Shown: one piece after another, positions 41,784 through 52,500 of the stretch | Layout: every line of letters starts with the position of its first letter | Position numbering within the stretch: the stretch's first letter is position 1 | Origin: Lachnospiraceae bacterium | GTDB taxonomy: Bacteria; Bacillota; Clostridia; Lachnospirales; Lachnospiraceae | Length of the DNA stretch: 64,000 nucleotides | Assembly: GCA_016291405.1 (NCBI GenBank) | Contig: JAEEXG010000002.1 | Location: 1-64,000, forward strand | Direction: 5' to 3' | Made by a program: the position numbers and the translations under genes | The notes under the pieces: generated by a model | The model's database searches: none | Seen by the model: only the letters and a program-made list of their open reading frames with translations | What the model was told of the DNA's origin: nothing

Positions 41784-42965
41784 TCAGTCGATTCTTTTTG
41801 CGACTACAACAAATCTTCCGTTTTCTTCCTGATAATCACAGGTTGAAAGTGTTAAAAGCTTATCTCCGTATTCTGCTGTTACACCGGTGTCTATCAAAGA
41901 CATGTCGGCCATTTCTTCCATGTAAGACTCAAACTCTTCATAGGAAGAAGCATCTATAAATTGATAATATTTAAATCTGACATCGTCAGCTGTATAGATT
42001 CTTGAACGAAAGGCATACATAACTTCATACCTTCCCTTTTCATAAATGGTGTCAAATTCGATTATTTTATGCTCTTTGTAATAATCTTCATTGGCATATT
42101 TAATGAGGGAAGAAAACATCTTACCGTTGTTCATATGATGCCCATACAATATCCAGTTATCGTTTCCCAGCACAACATCACAATTGCAATCCAAAAAGAT
42201 GCAACCATTGTCATCTTTCTTCTGATCAAAATTGTGTTTTAAATAGTATTCGTTGTCTTTAGTTTGCATAACAGGATAATCAATTATAGTATCGGCTATT
42301 TTTATCCATCCTATTAGGCTTTTATTTTTGTTATATAAGGCAAGATATTCATCAAGAATGTCAGGTATAACAACTTCTTCGTCATACTTTTTATTCACTA
42401 CAGGTTTGACATCCTTTAAAATCTGCGAATAATTTTCGTCCTTAAGTTCACTCCAATTTTCTGAATTTTTTTGAAGCTTCATTGCATCGGAGTAATATTT
42501 TACGTAATATCCGATTGAACCAAGGCCCACAACAAGAAGTAAAGCTATAACAAATCGCCTTACTCTGTTCTGCTTTTTTAATTCATTTTCAATTTCGGCC
42601 TTATATTTTTCGTCATATTCAGGAAGCCCCTTTGACGACTTCTTCTTTGCTTTTTTATTTAAAGACTTTTCTTTGCCGGGTTTTGAATCGGATTTTTTAC
42701 CCTTTGCTTTACTTACAGCGACTGATTTATTCTCTTTAAACTCACCGTTTTTTACTTTTGTGTATAAATCAAAAACCTCATCGTCAAACTTATCACCGAC
42801 AACGGTTCTGAAAGTGACGGCCTGAAGCTCTGTATAAGCGCCCTTGATGCCATCAATAGTGGATAAATCGTATTGCGCCTTTATCTCATCTATAACTTCT
42901 TTATCAAGCAAGGCCTTCTCATATTCAGTTTTATTACTGAATGCCTCACCGTTTACAAACATCAT
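41784..42965 (-). CDS. Class B sortase with long N-terminal cytoplasmic extension
   Basis: WILYGHHMNNGKMFSSLIKY (His), LLTLSTCDYQEENGRFVVVAKR (TLSTC and Arg); TM near residue 145; start moved from GTG to ATG after AGGTGGA. Confidence 0.92.
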   Translation of the reverse strand: MMFVNGEAFSNKTEYEKALLDKEVIDEIKAQYDLSTIDGIKGAYTELQAVTFRTVVGDKFDDEVFDLYTKVKNGEFKENKSVAVSKAKGKKSDSKPGKEKSLNKKAKKKSSKGLPEYDEKYKAEIENELKKQNRVRRFVIALLLVVGLGSIGYYVKYYSDAMKLQKNSENWSELKDENYSQILKDVKPVVNKKYDEEVVIPDILDEYLALYNKNKSLIGWIKIADTIIDYPVMQTKDNEYYLKHNFDQKKDDNGCIFLDCNCDVVLGNDNWILYGHHMNNGKMFSSLIKYANEDYYKEHKIIEFDTIYEKGRYEVMYAFRSRIYTADDVRFKYYQFIDASSYEEFESYMEEMADMSLIDTGVTAEYGDKLLTLSTCDYQEENGRFVVVAKRID

Positions 42966-43076
42966 TTGAATATAGTCCACCTAATTTTATTTAATATCAT
43001 CTTTATTTTACTATATATTGAAAAATTTACAATAGAAAAAACTATATGTTGTGAATCACTTTTATTTTAAAGCAAT

Positions 43077-43102
43077 AAAAAACACCCCAAAGGGTGTTTT
43101 TT
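43077..43102 (-). terminator. Intrinsic terminator of the Hpt gene
   Basis: AAAAAACACCC CAAA GGGTGTTTTTT perfect inverted repeat overlapping the stop codon. Confidence 0.88.
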
Positions 43103-43454
43103 ATAATGCTTTTATTGTATCAACAACTTCTTCGTAATCTTTTTTAATTCGTTCCATGTTTCCGGAATCATAATCTAAGCTTCCCGCTCTGAATACTTCA
43201 GTTATTTCTTTCATTTCAAGATATAAACGGTTAAGCCCCAAATTAGCCGTAACACCTTTAAGCGCATGGGCTGCATCGAAAGCCGCCGAAGGATTGTTTG
43301 AATTTATGGCTTCAAACATTCCGTTATAGTTTTTATCTTGAAGAAGTTTGCCCAAGCATCTTAAATAAAGCTCTTCGTTATCAACAAACCGCTCTAAGGT
43401 TTCTTCAAGATCAACTCCCAAAGATTCAAGTTTAGTTTTCTGTTCTAATGTCAT
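43101..43454 (-). CDS. Histidine phosphotransfer (Hpt) domain protein
   Basis: AAFDAAHALKGVTANLGLNRLYLEMKEIT matches the Hpt phospho-His motif. Confidence 0.88.
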   Translation of the reverse strand: MTLEQKTKLESLGVDLEETLERFVDNEELYLRCLGKLLQDKNYNGMFEAINSNNPSAAFDAAHALKGVTANLGLNRLYLEMKEITEVFRAGSLDYDSGNMERIKKDYEEVVDTIKAL

Positions 43455-43521
43455 ATCTCTCCTCCAATTTCATTTAATTCTATTGCAGGATAATTTACAA
43501 AAAATTAAAAGAAAGATAAAT

Positions 43522-43546
43522 CGACTGCCCCCAAAAGGAGCAGTCG
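43522..43546 (-). terminator. Probable terminator of EF-G-like gene
   Basis: CGACTGC...GCAGTCG stem followed by a T-rich stretch on the minus strand. Confidence 0.6.
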
Positions 43547-43562
43547 AAATAATTTTTACAAA

Positions 43563-45656
43563 TTAAGCATCAATGTTACTTTCGGCAACCTTACTTGCTC
43601 TTTCTTTAACCTGTGCATCCTGAATATCACTGGGTGCCTGCTCGTAGCGGTCAAATTCATATTCATATTCACCGCGTCCACCGGTCATTGAGCGAAGGTC
43701 TGTGCAGTAACCGAATAAGCTCATCATAGGAACGGATGCTTCTATGATCTGTCTTCCGCCTGCAACAGGTGTCATACCAAGAACTCTGCCTCGTCTCTTA
43801 TTTAAGTCACCCATTACATCACCGGTATAAGAATCAGGAACATTTACTTTTAAGCTTACAATAGGCTCAAGTAAGATGGGACCTGCTTCCATAAAGCCTT
43901 TCTTAAATGCCTGAGCTGTAGCAACCTTAAATGCCATTTCTGAAGAGTCTACAGGGTGATAAGATCCATCATATAAAACAGCCTTAACACCAACAACGGG
44001 ATATGCTGCCAAAGGTCCTCTTAATACTGATTCCTGTAATCCCTTTTCAACTGCCGGGAAGTAGTTCTTGGGAACTGCACCGCCAACAACTTCTTCTTCA
44101 AATACATAAGGAACGGTAATGTCATCTGCAGGTGAGAAACGCATCTTAACGTGACCATACTGTCCGTGACCGCCCGACTGCTTTTTGTATTTGTATTCAA
44201 CATCTGATTTTTTCTTAATCGTCTCTCTGAAAGCTACCTTCGGCTTTTCCAAAGTGATTTCAACCTTGTATTCGTTCTTAAGAATAGATGTAACGATATC
44301 AAGGTGCATATCTCCCATACCATAAAGAAGTGTCTGACCGTTATCTGAGTCATTAACATTCTTTAAAGTTAAGTCTTCATGCATCATCTTTTGAAGTGCC
44401 TGGCTTATCTTATCAACATCCTGCTTGTTTACAGGGCGATATCTCATGTAAGTATAAGGCTTGGAGATTTCAAACATACCATACTTAATGGGATTGGCTT
44501 TTGTTGAAAGAGAGTTACCTGTTCTTGCGCCTGTAAGCTTTGCAATTGCGCCAAGGTCACCGGCATGAAGTTCGGATACTTCAACTGCTTTACCACCCTG
44601 CATGGTGTAAAGCTTTGAAACCTTTTCTTCAATGTCTTTATCTAAGTTATAAATGGAGTCATCGGCCTTAAATACACCGGAGCAAACCTTTATAAGGGAA
44701 TACTTTCCGATGAAAGGATCTACGATTGTCTTAAATATAAATGCTGACTTAGCCTTTGAGAAATCGTAGTTAGCTTCAAAGATATCATTATTCTTCATGT
44801 TCACGCCTGCAATCTTGCAGTTTTCGGGAGAAGGAAGGTATTTAACGATATCATCCAAAAGTGTGTAAATACCATAGCAAAGAAGGCTTGAGCCCATTGT
44901 CATGGGAACTACAGAACCATCAATAACATTGGTACGAAGTGCTGATCTGATTTCCGCATCCGAGAAGGTTTCTCCTGCGAAATATCTTTCCATAAAGTCT
45001 TCACTTGTTTCAGCAACCGTTTCCATTAAGGTTTCACGATATTGCTGTAAGTTTGCTTTGGAATATTCGGGAACGGGAATTTCAACGGCATCTTTGCCCT
45101 GCCACTTATTACCTGTTTCAGAAATAACGTTAACGTATCCGATAAGTTTTTCATTTTCTCTGATAGGCAAATGGAAAGGAGCCATTCTCTTTCCGTATTT
45201 CTCTGTCATTGTTTCAAGTACATTCTTAAAGGATGCATTATCAACATCCATGTCGGTTACAAATACAAATCTGGGAAGTTTATGCTTTTCACAAAGATCC
45301 CAAGCTTTTTCTGTACCAACTTCAAAACCGGATTTACCGGAAACTACTATAATAGCCGCATCGGCAGCTGCAACTGCTTCTTCAACTTCACCGACAAAAT
45401 CAAAGTATCCGGGAGTATCCAACAAGTTTATTTTAACGCCTTCCCATTCAAGAGCTATAAGAGAGGTATTAATTGAAAACTGTCTTTTCTGTTCTTCTTT
45501 ACCGAAGTCACTCAAAGTATTCTTGTCTTCTACCTTGCCCATTCTGGATGTGAGACCTGCGAGATATGCCATTGCTTCGGCAAGACTCGTCTTTCCACAA
45601 CCACCATGTCCCAGCAAAACGACATTTCTGATTTTGTCCGTTGTGTAAACATTCAT
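43563..45656 (-). CDS. Elongation factor G-like GTPase (FusA2-type paralogue)
   Basis: VLLGHGGCGKTSLAEAM; LLDTPGYFDFVGEVEEAV; EF-G domain IV/V (GHGQYGHVKMRFSP; DLRSMTGGRGEYEYEFDRYEQAP). Confidence 0.93.
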   Translation of the reverse strand: MNVYTTDKIRNVVLLGHGGCGKTSLAEAMAYLAGLTSRMGKVEDKNTLSDFGKEEQKRQFSINTSLIALEWEGVKINLLDTPGYFDFVGEVEEAVAAADAAIIVVSGKSGFEVGTEKAWDLCEKHKLPRFVFVTDMDVDNASFKNVLETMTEKYGKRMAPFHLPIRENEKLIGYVNVISETGNKWQGKDAVEIPVPEYSKANLQQYRETLMETVAETSEDFMERYFAGETFSDAEIRSALRTNVIDGSVVPMTMGSSLLCYGIYTLLDDIVKYLPSPENCKIAGVNMKNNDIFEANYDFSKAKSAFIFKTIVDPFIGKYSLIKVCSGVFKADDSIYNLDKDIEEKVSKLYTMQGGKAVEVSELHAGDLGAIAKLTGARTGNSLSTKANPIKYGMFEISKPYTYMRYRPVNKQDVDKISQALQKMMHEDLTLKNVNDSDNGQTLLYGMGDMHLDIVTSILKNEYKVEITLEKPKVAFRETIKKKSDVEYKYKKQSGGHGQYGHVKMRFSPADDITVPYVFEEEVVGGAVPKNYFPAVEKGLQESVLRGPLAAYPVVGVKAVLYDGSYHPVDSSEMAFKVATAQAFKKGFMEAGPILLEPIVSLKVNVPDSYTGDVMGDLNKRRGRVLGMTPVAGGRQIIEASVPMMSLFGYCTDLRSMTGGRGEYEYEFDRYEQAPSDIQDAQVKERASKVAESNIDA

Positions 45657-45883
45657 AGCCTATTCCTCCAATGTAAGTCGTTTGAGATTGATTGTTCAAA
45701 TCTTCCAAAGAATTCATTGAAAAATCAAAGCTCATGTATATATTTTACAAGACACATTGGAAGTTTACAAGCAAATTGTGCAAAAGTGTGTCAAAAATAT
45801 TTATATTTACACGCAAGTCAGCAGTTTGTCGAAAAAGTCATTAAATTGTCAATCAAAAGCTTAAAGAAACTACGCAAAAAAAT

Positions 45884-45907
45884 AAGAGACTGCTTTCACA
45901 GTCTCTT
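45884..45907 (-). terminator. Terminator downstream of PilZ gene
   Basis: AAGAGACTG...CAGTCTCTT stem with T-run on minus strand. Confidence 0.82.
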
Positions 45908-45922
45908 AAAAAATATCACATT

Positions 45923-46264
45923 TTATTCTTCAGCTGTCTGATCTTCAACTGTCTGATAAGTCTCGATTCTGGCTGCATCCATTTCGGGCATTCCGATAAA
46001 GATTGCACCGTATGCATAGCCTTCGTCGCACTTTTCAATTCTTACGATTTCAACAAAAGCATGTAACACTTCTTTTGTCCAGATTGTAAGATAAGCTTCA
46101 TACACTCCGCCGATTGAAAGAGCCTTCTTTGAGATGAATCCGACACCTGTTTTTGACACGTCGGTTACATCAATGGAAGCTTCCTCAACTCTTGAGCCAT
46201 CCAATCTTTTTAATATAATTTTTGAAAGAAGCTCTGTACGCTTGCTTTTTCTTTTTTCTTCCAT
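45923..46264 (-). CDS. PilZ domain protein
   Basis: RKSKR (RxxxR) and DVSKTGVGFIS (D/NxSxxG) c-di-GMP motifs intact. Confidence 0.88.
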   Translation of the reverse strand: MEEKRKSKRTELLSKIILKRLDGSRVEEASIDVTDVSKTGVGFISKKALSIGGVYEAYLTIWTKEVLHAFVEIVRIEKCDEGYAYGAIFIGMPEMDAARIETYQTVEDQTAEE

Positions 46265-46352
46265 ATTAACCCTCCACTATTACAAGAAAACTCTAAATTT
46301 ATTTTATCCAATAAAAATATTTCTGTAAATAGAAAGATAATAGTTATAAGGC

Positions 46353-47387
46353 TTAATGAATAAACATAGCATCCCCAAAGCTAAAGAAACGATACTCCAT
46401 GGAAACCGCTGTTTTATAAGCATTGAGAATATTTTCTCTGCCTGTAAGTGCAGCTACAAGCATAATCAACGTAGACTCCGGAAGATGGAAGTTTGTAATA
46501 AGGCAATCAAGAACTTTAAACTTGTATCCGGGATAAATAAATATCTCGGTATTATCTGAGCCTGCTCTTACAATTCCGTTTTCATCTGAAGCACTTTCAA
46601 TTGTTCTGCAGCTTGTGGTGCCGACACATATTACTCTTCCGCCTGCTTTCTTTGTGGCGTTAATCTCATCGGCAGCTTCTTTGGTCACCTGATAAAACTC
46701 AGAATGCATATGATGGTTTAATATGTTTTCTTCTTTAACGGGTCTGAATGTTCCAAGACCAACATGCAATGTCACGAAAACAGTTTTAACGCCCATAGCT
46801 CTTATTTCATCAAGAAGCTCATTTGTAAAGTGAAGCCCTGCGGTAGGTGCCGCAGCCGAGCCTTCATACTTTGCATAAACTGTCTGATAGCGATTTCTGT
46901 CTTGAAGTTTATGTGTGATATATGGAGGAAGTGGCATTTCACCAAGCTTATCAAGAATCTCTTCAAAGATTCCTTCATAGTAAAACTTAATGATTCTGTT
47001 TCCTTCATCCTCAATGCCTATAACTTCCGCAGTAAGTAAACCGTTACCAAACTCTATTATCTGGCCGATTCTAGCCTTCTTACCGGGCTTTACCAAAGTT
47101 TCCCAGGTGTCTGCATCGCGTCTTTTTAAAAGAAGCACTTCAACGACTGCGCCTGTATCTTTTCTTGTGCCCATTAATCGGGCGGGGATAACCTTAGTGT
47201 TGTTAAGCACAAGGCAATCTCCGGGCTTAAGGTATTGTTTTATATCATAAAAATGCTTATGTTCAATCTCCCCTGTTTCTTTATCAAGAACCATAAGTCT
47301 TGAGTCAGACCTTTTAAGCAAAGGGTCTTGAGCAATCAATCTTTCGGGAAGATCGTAATAATAATCTGATTTTAAAATCTGTTCCAT
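46353..47387 (-). CDS. queA: S-adenosylmethionine:tRNA ribosyltransferase-isomerase
   Basis: [38 protein letters not shown]. Confidence 0.98.
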   Translation of the reverse strand: MEQILKSDYYYDLPERLIAQDPLLKRSDSRLMVLDKETGEIEHKHFYDIKQYLKPGDCLVLNNTKVIPARLMGTRKDTGAVVEVLLLKRRDADTWETLVKPGKKARIGQIIEFGNGLLTAEVIGIEDEGNRIIKFYYEGIFEEILDKLGEMPLPPYITHKLQDRNRYQTVYAKYEGSAAAPTAGLHFTNELLDEIRAMGVKTVFVTLHVGLGTFRPVKEENILNHHMHSEFYQVTKEAADEINATKKAGGRVICVGTTSCRTIESASDENGIVRAGSDNTEIFIYPGYKFKVLDCLITNFHLPESTLIMLVAALTGRENILNAYKTAVSMEYRFFSFGDAMFIH

Positions 47388-47395
47388 ATCAATAA

Positions 47396-48817
47396 TTACA
47401 TTCCGGGTGCATTAAGAAATGCCATATAACCTCTCATTGTTTCAAACACATCTGCCTTGCTTGTACATTCGTAAGGAGCATGCATGTTAAGCACGGGAAT
47501 ACCTGCATCAATAACATTCATGCCATACTTAGCCATAAGGTAAGCGATTGTTCCGCCACCGCCAAGGTCAACTCTTCCAAGCTCTGCAAACTGATAAATA
47601 ACCTTTGCATCATCCATAATCTTTCTGATGTATCCGATGTATTCAGCGTTTGCATCGTTTGAACCTGATTTACCTCTTGAGCCTGTAAACTTGTTAAATA
47701 CCATACCCTGTCCCATGAATGCGGCATTCTTCTTTTCAAATGCTGAATCATATGAAGGATCGTAAGCTGCTGATACGTCGGAAGAAAGCATTGTTGAATT
47801 TGAAAGGCATCTTCTAACCTTTAATTCGCTGTAATCGCCTTCTAAGTTAACCATTTCGGCAATGATGTTTTCAAAGGACTGTGATGCCATACCTGTAGCA
47901 CCGACACTTCCGATTTCTTCTTTATCTGTTAAAATACAGCAAGCTGTTCTCTTTACATTGGGAGTAACAAGCATTGCATATAAAGAAGTAAATGCGCATG
48001 ATCTGTCGTCCTGACCGTAAGCTAAAATCATGCTTCTGTCAAAGCCTGCTTCTCTTGCCTTACCTGCGGGAACAACTTCAAGTTCTGCTGAAAGGAAGTC
48101 TTCTTCCTCAACATCGTATTCATCCTTTAAAAGCTTTAAAAGCATAGCCTTAACGGGATCTTTTTCTTTCTTTTCGTTTTCTTTGTCTGCCTTCTTTGAA
48201 TTGTTGATAACCAAAGGCTTGTTACCTACGATAATATCCAAAGCTTCGCCTTCTATTACCTTTGCAGCCTTCTTTTCAAGCTGTTCCTGTGAAAGGTGGA
48301 TTAAAAGGTCTGATACAAAGAAAACAGGATCGTCTTCATCTTCACCTACGGAAAGTTCAATTGTGGTTCCGTCTTTCTTAATCACTACGCCGTGTAAAGA
48401 AAGAGGCTGAGCAACCCACTGGTATTTCTTGATACCGCCGTAATAATGAGTATCAAGGAAAGCAAATCCGCCGTTTTCATATACAGGATAAGACTTAATA
48501 TCAATACGGGGAGAATCGATATGAGCTCCAAGGATGTTCATACCCTTTTCAAGAGGCTCTTCACCGATATTGAATAATACGATTGACTTATTCATAACAA
48601 CTGAATAAACCTTATCGCCCTTCTTTAAGCCTTTCTTTTTCTTAACGGCTTCTTCAAACTCAACATAACCGGATTTTTCTGCCAAATTAACGATAACGTT
48701 TACAGCTTCTCTTTCTGTCTTGGCGTTATCAAGGAAATCACGGTATTCCTTATTAAAAAGGTCACATTCACGAATCTGTTTTGTGGAATAGCTTTCCCAC
48801 ACATTTTTTCTTTCCAT
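47396..48817 (-). CDS. M18 family aminopeptidase
   Basis: [47 protein letters not shown]. Confidence 0.94.
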   Translation of the reverse strand: MERKNVWESYSTKQIRECDLFNKEYRDFLDNAKTEREAVNVIVNLAEKSGYVEFEEAVKKKKGLKKGDKVYSVVMNKSIVLFNIGEEPLEKGMNILGAHIDSPRIDIKSYPVYENGGFAFLDTHYYGGIKKYQWVAQPLSLHGVVIKKDGTTIELSVGEDEDDPVFFVSDLLIHLSQEQLEKKAAKVIEGEALDIIVGNKPLVINNSKKADKENEKKEKDPVKAMLLKLLKDEYDVEEEDFLSAELEVVPAGKAREAGFDRSMILAYGQDDRSCAFTSLYAMLVTPNVKRTACCILTDKEEIGSVGATGMASQSFENIIAEMVNLEGDYSELKVRRCLSNSTMLSSDVSAAYDPSYDSAFEKKNAAFMGQGMVFNKFTGSRGKSGSNDANAEYIGYIRKIMDDAKVIYQFAELGRVDLGGGGTIAYLMAKYGMNVIDAGIPVLNMHAPYECTSKADVFETMRGYMAFLNAPGM

Positions 48818-48906
48818 AAACTAACTCCTATCTTTATATTTTTATTTAAAATTAAGTACTATTTATGCCTTAATTAGAATACACTGAAGGCCTTAATTTA
48901 TCAATA

Positions 48907-49779
48907 CTAATCTTCTTCCAAGCTCTCAAGTTGCCCCTTAATACTCTTTAAATTCTTTTCTTCGTGAAAAGCTAAAATGACGGGCCTAAAATACCTGTTT
49001 AAATTGTGCCCCAAGAAAAGAATAAACATATCAAAGTAAAGCCATACCATCAAAATGATGATTGTTGTAAAGTTTCCGTATATGTCAAATGCGTTAAATC
49101 TGTCTACGTAAAAAGAAAACAGATAGGAAAAGCCGGTCCAGGCAAGTGATGAAATCACAGCTCCCGGAAAAACTTCTTTAAACTTATGCTTTTTACAAGG
49201 TAAGAGTGCGTAGCACAAACATACAACCACAGTCATTAATACAATTGAAATTAATGACCTAAAGTTTACAAGCACATTGAATACATTTGAAAGATTTGGG
49301 AAATGGTCAAATAAAAGACCCTTTATAAAGTTACCGCCTACCACTAGTATTAATAAAGCTATGATACCGATTAAAAAGATAAGTGTATAAAGTGTAGCAA
49401 GCACTCTTACAAGAAGGCCGTTACGTTTATCAGTATTTCTGTCTATGGCATTAAGGCCAAGAATCAAAGAATTGATTCCTTTTCCCGCAGACCAAAGCAT
49501 AGCAATGGCTGTAACGGATACAAGCCCTGCAGACTTTCTTGGCACATCTTCCAAAATTGCTACAATCATAGCGCCGGTACCTGCCGGAAATTCATTTAAA
49601 ATAAGATTTGAAAGTATTGCCGAATCTGCCGGAGTATATGGCAATATGGCAAAAAGAAGCATAATTAAGGGGATTAAAGATAAAAAAATAAAGAAAGCGC
49701 AACTTGATGCGTATGAACTGATATTATCTTCTCTAATCTGTTTACCAAAGTTTGAAAGAATCTTTAATAGTCTTTTCAT
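48907..49779 (-). CDS. YihY/BrkB family inner membrane protein
   Basis: SSYASSCAFFIFLSLIPLIMLLFAILPY; start trimmed to lie downstream of the 6S terminator. Confidence 0.92.
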   Translation of the reverse strand: MKRLLKILSNFGKQIREDNISSYASSCAFFIFLSLIPLIMLLFAILPYTPADSAILSNLILNEFPAGTGAMIVAILEDVPRKSAGLVSVTAIAMLWSAGKGINSLILGLNAIDRNTDKRNGLLVRVLATLYTLIFLIGIIALLILVVGGNFIKGLLFDHFPNLSNVFNVLVNFRSLISIVLMTVVVCLCYALLPCKKHKFKEVFPGAVISSLAWTGFSYLFSFYVDRFNAFDIYGNFTTIIILMVWLYFDMFILFLGHNLNRYFRPVILAFHEEKNLKSIKGQLESLEED

Positions 49780-49795
49780 ACTCTTCACCAAAGTT

Positions 49796-49823
49796 AAAAA
49801 AGCAGCCATAAAGCCGCTTTTTT
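49796..49823 (-). terminator. Intrinsic terminator downstream of putative 6S RNA
   Basis: RNA AAAAAAGCGGC UUUAUG GCUGCUUUUUU, one G-U pair. Confidence 0.75.
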
Positions 49824-49827
49824 AAAT

Positions 49828-49994
49828 AAGCCCCGAAATGCCGACTCTTTTTTGACTCCTAGAACGAATCTAGGTGGGTGACCGCATACATGCTTCTGCC
49901 TTCCATTGCAAGATGGCCTGACATCTACATGAGGATATAGGAATCCCGTTTAAAGTAACTGTAGGTTCAAAATTAAGAATCGAACACCTCAGGT
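49828..49994 (-). ncRNA. ssrS: Putative 6S RNA (SsrS)
   Basis: Non-coding gap; minus strand begins CCUGAGGUGUUCG and ends CAUUUCGGG, which pair as a 9-bp terminal stem; internal CACCCACCUAGAUUCGUUCUAGG hairpin; TATAAT -10 at 49999-50004; terminator downstream. Confidence 0.75.
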
Positions 49995-50016
49995 TATGAT
50001 TATATTAACATAATTC

Positions 50017-50760
50017 CTATGAATAATCAACACATACAAGGCTAAGGCCACATGCAGGAGCTGTTTCTCCAGCTGCTTTCCTGTCTTTGTTTTCTAAAAG
50101 AGTAAGCATATTTTCAGGAGATCTTTTCTTAAGCCCAACCTCTAAAAGTGTGCCTGTAAGTATTCTAACCATGTGCTGCAAGAAACCTGTTCCATGATAA
50201 GTAAAGGTTAAATAATCTCCCTTTCTTTCAATCAAAATCTTATCAACAAGCCTTACTGTGGATTTCTTCATTCTGGGATTTGAACAAAAGGCTGCAAAGT
50301 CATGCTCTCCCATCAGGTACTCGGAAGCCTTTTTCATAAGCTCAATGTCCGGAACTGCATTAAGAGTATATACATACTTTCTGTCAAACACCGGCTTTGT
50401 GGGCCCGATGTAACAAGTATAGCAATATGTCTTTCCTGTAGCGTTATACCTTGCATGGAACCTGTCTGAAGCAATCTTTACTTCATTTACGCAGATATCT
50501 TCGGGAAGATAGTTATTTAAATAATCAAGAATCTCTTTTTCGGATAATTCAGTATTAAGCACAACGTTTGCAATCATTGCTTTTGCATGAACACCCGCAT
50601 CTGTTCTTCCCGCACATATTATTTTTACAGGCTCACCTACCATTCTTTCAAATACATTTTCAAGTTTACCTTGAATTGTCATATCTGTATTTGGTTGATG
50701 CTCCCAACCGTAATATCTTGTTCCATCGTAGGCAATAGATAATCTATAGTTTTTCTCCAT
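50017..50760 (-). CDS. truA: tRNA pseudouridine(38-40) synthase TruA
   Basis: YRLSIAYDGTRYYGWEHQPNTDMTIQGKLE; CAGRTDAGVHA. Confidence 0.97.
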   Translation of the reverse strand: MEKNYRLSIAYDGTRYYGWEHQPNTDMTIQGKLENVFERMVGEPVKIICAGRTDAGVHAKAMIANVVLNTELSEKEILDYLNNYLPEDICVNEVKIASDRFHARYNATGKTYCYTCYIGPTKPVFDRKYVYTLNAVPDIELMKKASEYLMGEHDFAAFCSNPRMKKSTVRLVDKILIERKGDYLTFTYHGTGFLQHMVRILTGTLLEVGLKKRSPENMLTLLENKDRKAAGETAPACGLSLVCVDYS

Positions 50761-50807
50761 TAAAATCTCACTCTCAAAATTATATATATCGCTATTTTAT
50801 AATAAAA

Positions 50808-50838
50808 AAAGACCGAAAGCAAATCGCTTTCGGTCTTT
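50808..50838 (-). terminator. Terminator of pckA
   Basis: AAAGACCGAAAGC AAATC GCTTTCGGTCTTT perfect stem. Confidence 0.9.
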
Positions 50839-50856
50839 AATGAATCTAACTAAGAA

Positions 50857-52470
50857 TTAGAGCTGAGGGCCAGCCTTAACAAGTGCCTTACCTGCTTCGT
50901 TGGTCTCATACTTCTTGAAGTTCTTGATGAATCTTTCTGCAAGATCCTTAGCCTTTGTTTCCCATTCGGAAGCATTAGCATATGTATCTCTGGGATCAAG
51001 AATGTTTGTGTTAACGCCCTTAAGTTCTGTAGGAACTTCGAAATCAAAGTAAGGAATCTTCTTAGTAGGAGCGCTGTTGATTGAACCATCAAGAATAGCA
51101 TCGATGATACCTCTTGTATCAGGGATAGAAATTCTCTTTCCGGTTCCGTTCCAACCTGTGTTTACAAGGTAAGCCTTAGCGCCTGACTTCTTCATCTTCT
51201 TAACGAGTTCTTCACCGTACTTTGTAGGATGTAACTCAAGGAATGCCTGACCAAAGCAAGCTGAGAATGTAGGTGTGGGCTCTGTGATACCACGTTCTGT
51301 ACCTGCAAGCTTAGCTGTGAAACCGCTCAAGAAGTAGTACTGTGTCTGTTCAGGAGTAAGAATTGATACAGGAGGAAGTACTCCGAATGCATCAGCTGAA
51401 AGGAAGATAACGCTCTTAGCTTCAGGACCTGAAGACTTTCCGTTAACCTTCTTAACAATGTTCTTAATGTGATCGATAGGATAAGATACACGAGTGTTTT
51501 CTGTAACGCTCTTATCATCGAAATCAATCTTTCCTGCTGCATCTACAGTTACGTTTTCAAGAAGTGCGTTTCTCTTGATTGCGCCGTAGATATCAGGTTC
51601 ATGTTCTTTATCAAGGCCGATAACCTTAGCATAGCAACCACCTTCAAGGTTGAATACACCGTTGTCATCCCAACCGTGTTCGTCATCACCGATAAGGAGA
51701 CGCTTAGGATCTGTTGAAAGTGTTGTCTTACCTGTTCCTGAAAGACCGAAGAAGATAGCTGTGTTCTTACCTTCCATATCGGTGTTTGCTGAACAGTGCA
51801 TTGAAGCAATGCCCTTAAGAGGAAGGAAGTAGTTCATCATTGAGAACATACCCTTCTTCATTTCTCCGCCGTACCAGGTGTTAAGAATAACCTGTTCCTT
51901 GGATGTGATGTTGAATGCTACACAAGTTTCGGAGTTAAGACCGAGTTCCTTGAAGTTTTCAACCTTAGCCTTTGATGCTGTGTAAACAGTGAAATCAGGC
52001 TTGAAGTTTGCTTCTTCTTCAGCTGTGGGAACGATGAACATGTTCTTAACAAAGTGAGCCTGCCAAGCAACTTCCATGATGAAACGTACTGCCATACGAG
52101 TATCGGCATTTGCACCACAGAAAGCATCAACTACGAAAAGTCTCTTGTTTGAAAGTTCTTTCTTTGCAAGAGCCTTAACTTCTTCCCAAACCTTTTCGCT
52201 CATGGGGTGGTTATCGTTCTTGTACTCATCTGTTGTCCACCATACAGTGTCCTTAGAATTTGCATCCATAACGATGTATTTGTCTTTGGGAGAACGTCCG
52301 GTGTAGATACCTGTCATAACATTTACTGTGTCAAGTTCAGTTACCTTACCAACCTCAAAGCCCTGAAGTCCGGCCTTTGTTTCTTCTTCGAAAAGCAATT
52401 CGTAAGAAGGGTTGTAAACGATCTCTGTAGTACCGGTAATACCGTACTGGGTTAAATCGATCTTTGCCAT
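50857..52470 (-). CDS. pckA: Phosphoenolpyruvate carboxykinase (ATP)
   Basis: [42 protein letters not shown]. Confidence 0.98.
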   Translation of the reverse strand: MAKIDLTQYGITGTTEIVYNPSYELLFEEETKAGLQGFEVGKVTELDTVNVMTGIYTGRSPKDKYIVMDANSKDTVWWTTDEYKNDNHPMSEKVWEEVKALAKKELSNKRLFVVDAFCGANADTRMAVRFIMEVAWQAHFVKNMFIVPTAEEEANFKPDFTVYTASKAKVENFKELGLNSETCVAFNITSKEQVILNTWYGGEMKKGMFSMMNYFLPLKGIASMHCSANTDMEGKNTAIFFGLSGTGKTTLSTDPKRLLIGDDEHGWDDNGVFNLEGGCYAKVIGLDKEHEPDIYGAIKRNALLENVTVDAAGKIDFDDKSVTENTRVSYPIDHIKNIVKKVNGKSSGPEAKSVIFLSADAFGVLPPVSILTPEQTQYYFLSGFTAKLAGTERGITEPTPTFSACFGQAFLELHPTKYGEELVKKMKKSGAKAYLVNTGWNGTGKRISIPDTRGIIDAILDGSINSAPTKKIPYFDFEVPTELKGVNTNILDPRDTYANASEWETKAKDLAERFIKNFKKYETNEAGKALVKAGPQL

Positions 52471-52500
52471 ATTTAATCTCCTTATATAAAAATTTATATG

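Noticed and set aside
44902-45648. 248-aa plus-strand ORF
   Set aside because: Entirely antisense to the EF-G-like gene; Ser/Pro-rich composition is typical of antisense shadow ORFs
45657-45883. Long non-coding gap upstream of the EF-G-like gene as a possible ncRNA
   Set aside because: AT-rich with a plausible promoter (TTGTAA-17-TAAAAT on the minus strand) but no convincing structured RNA
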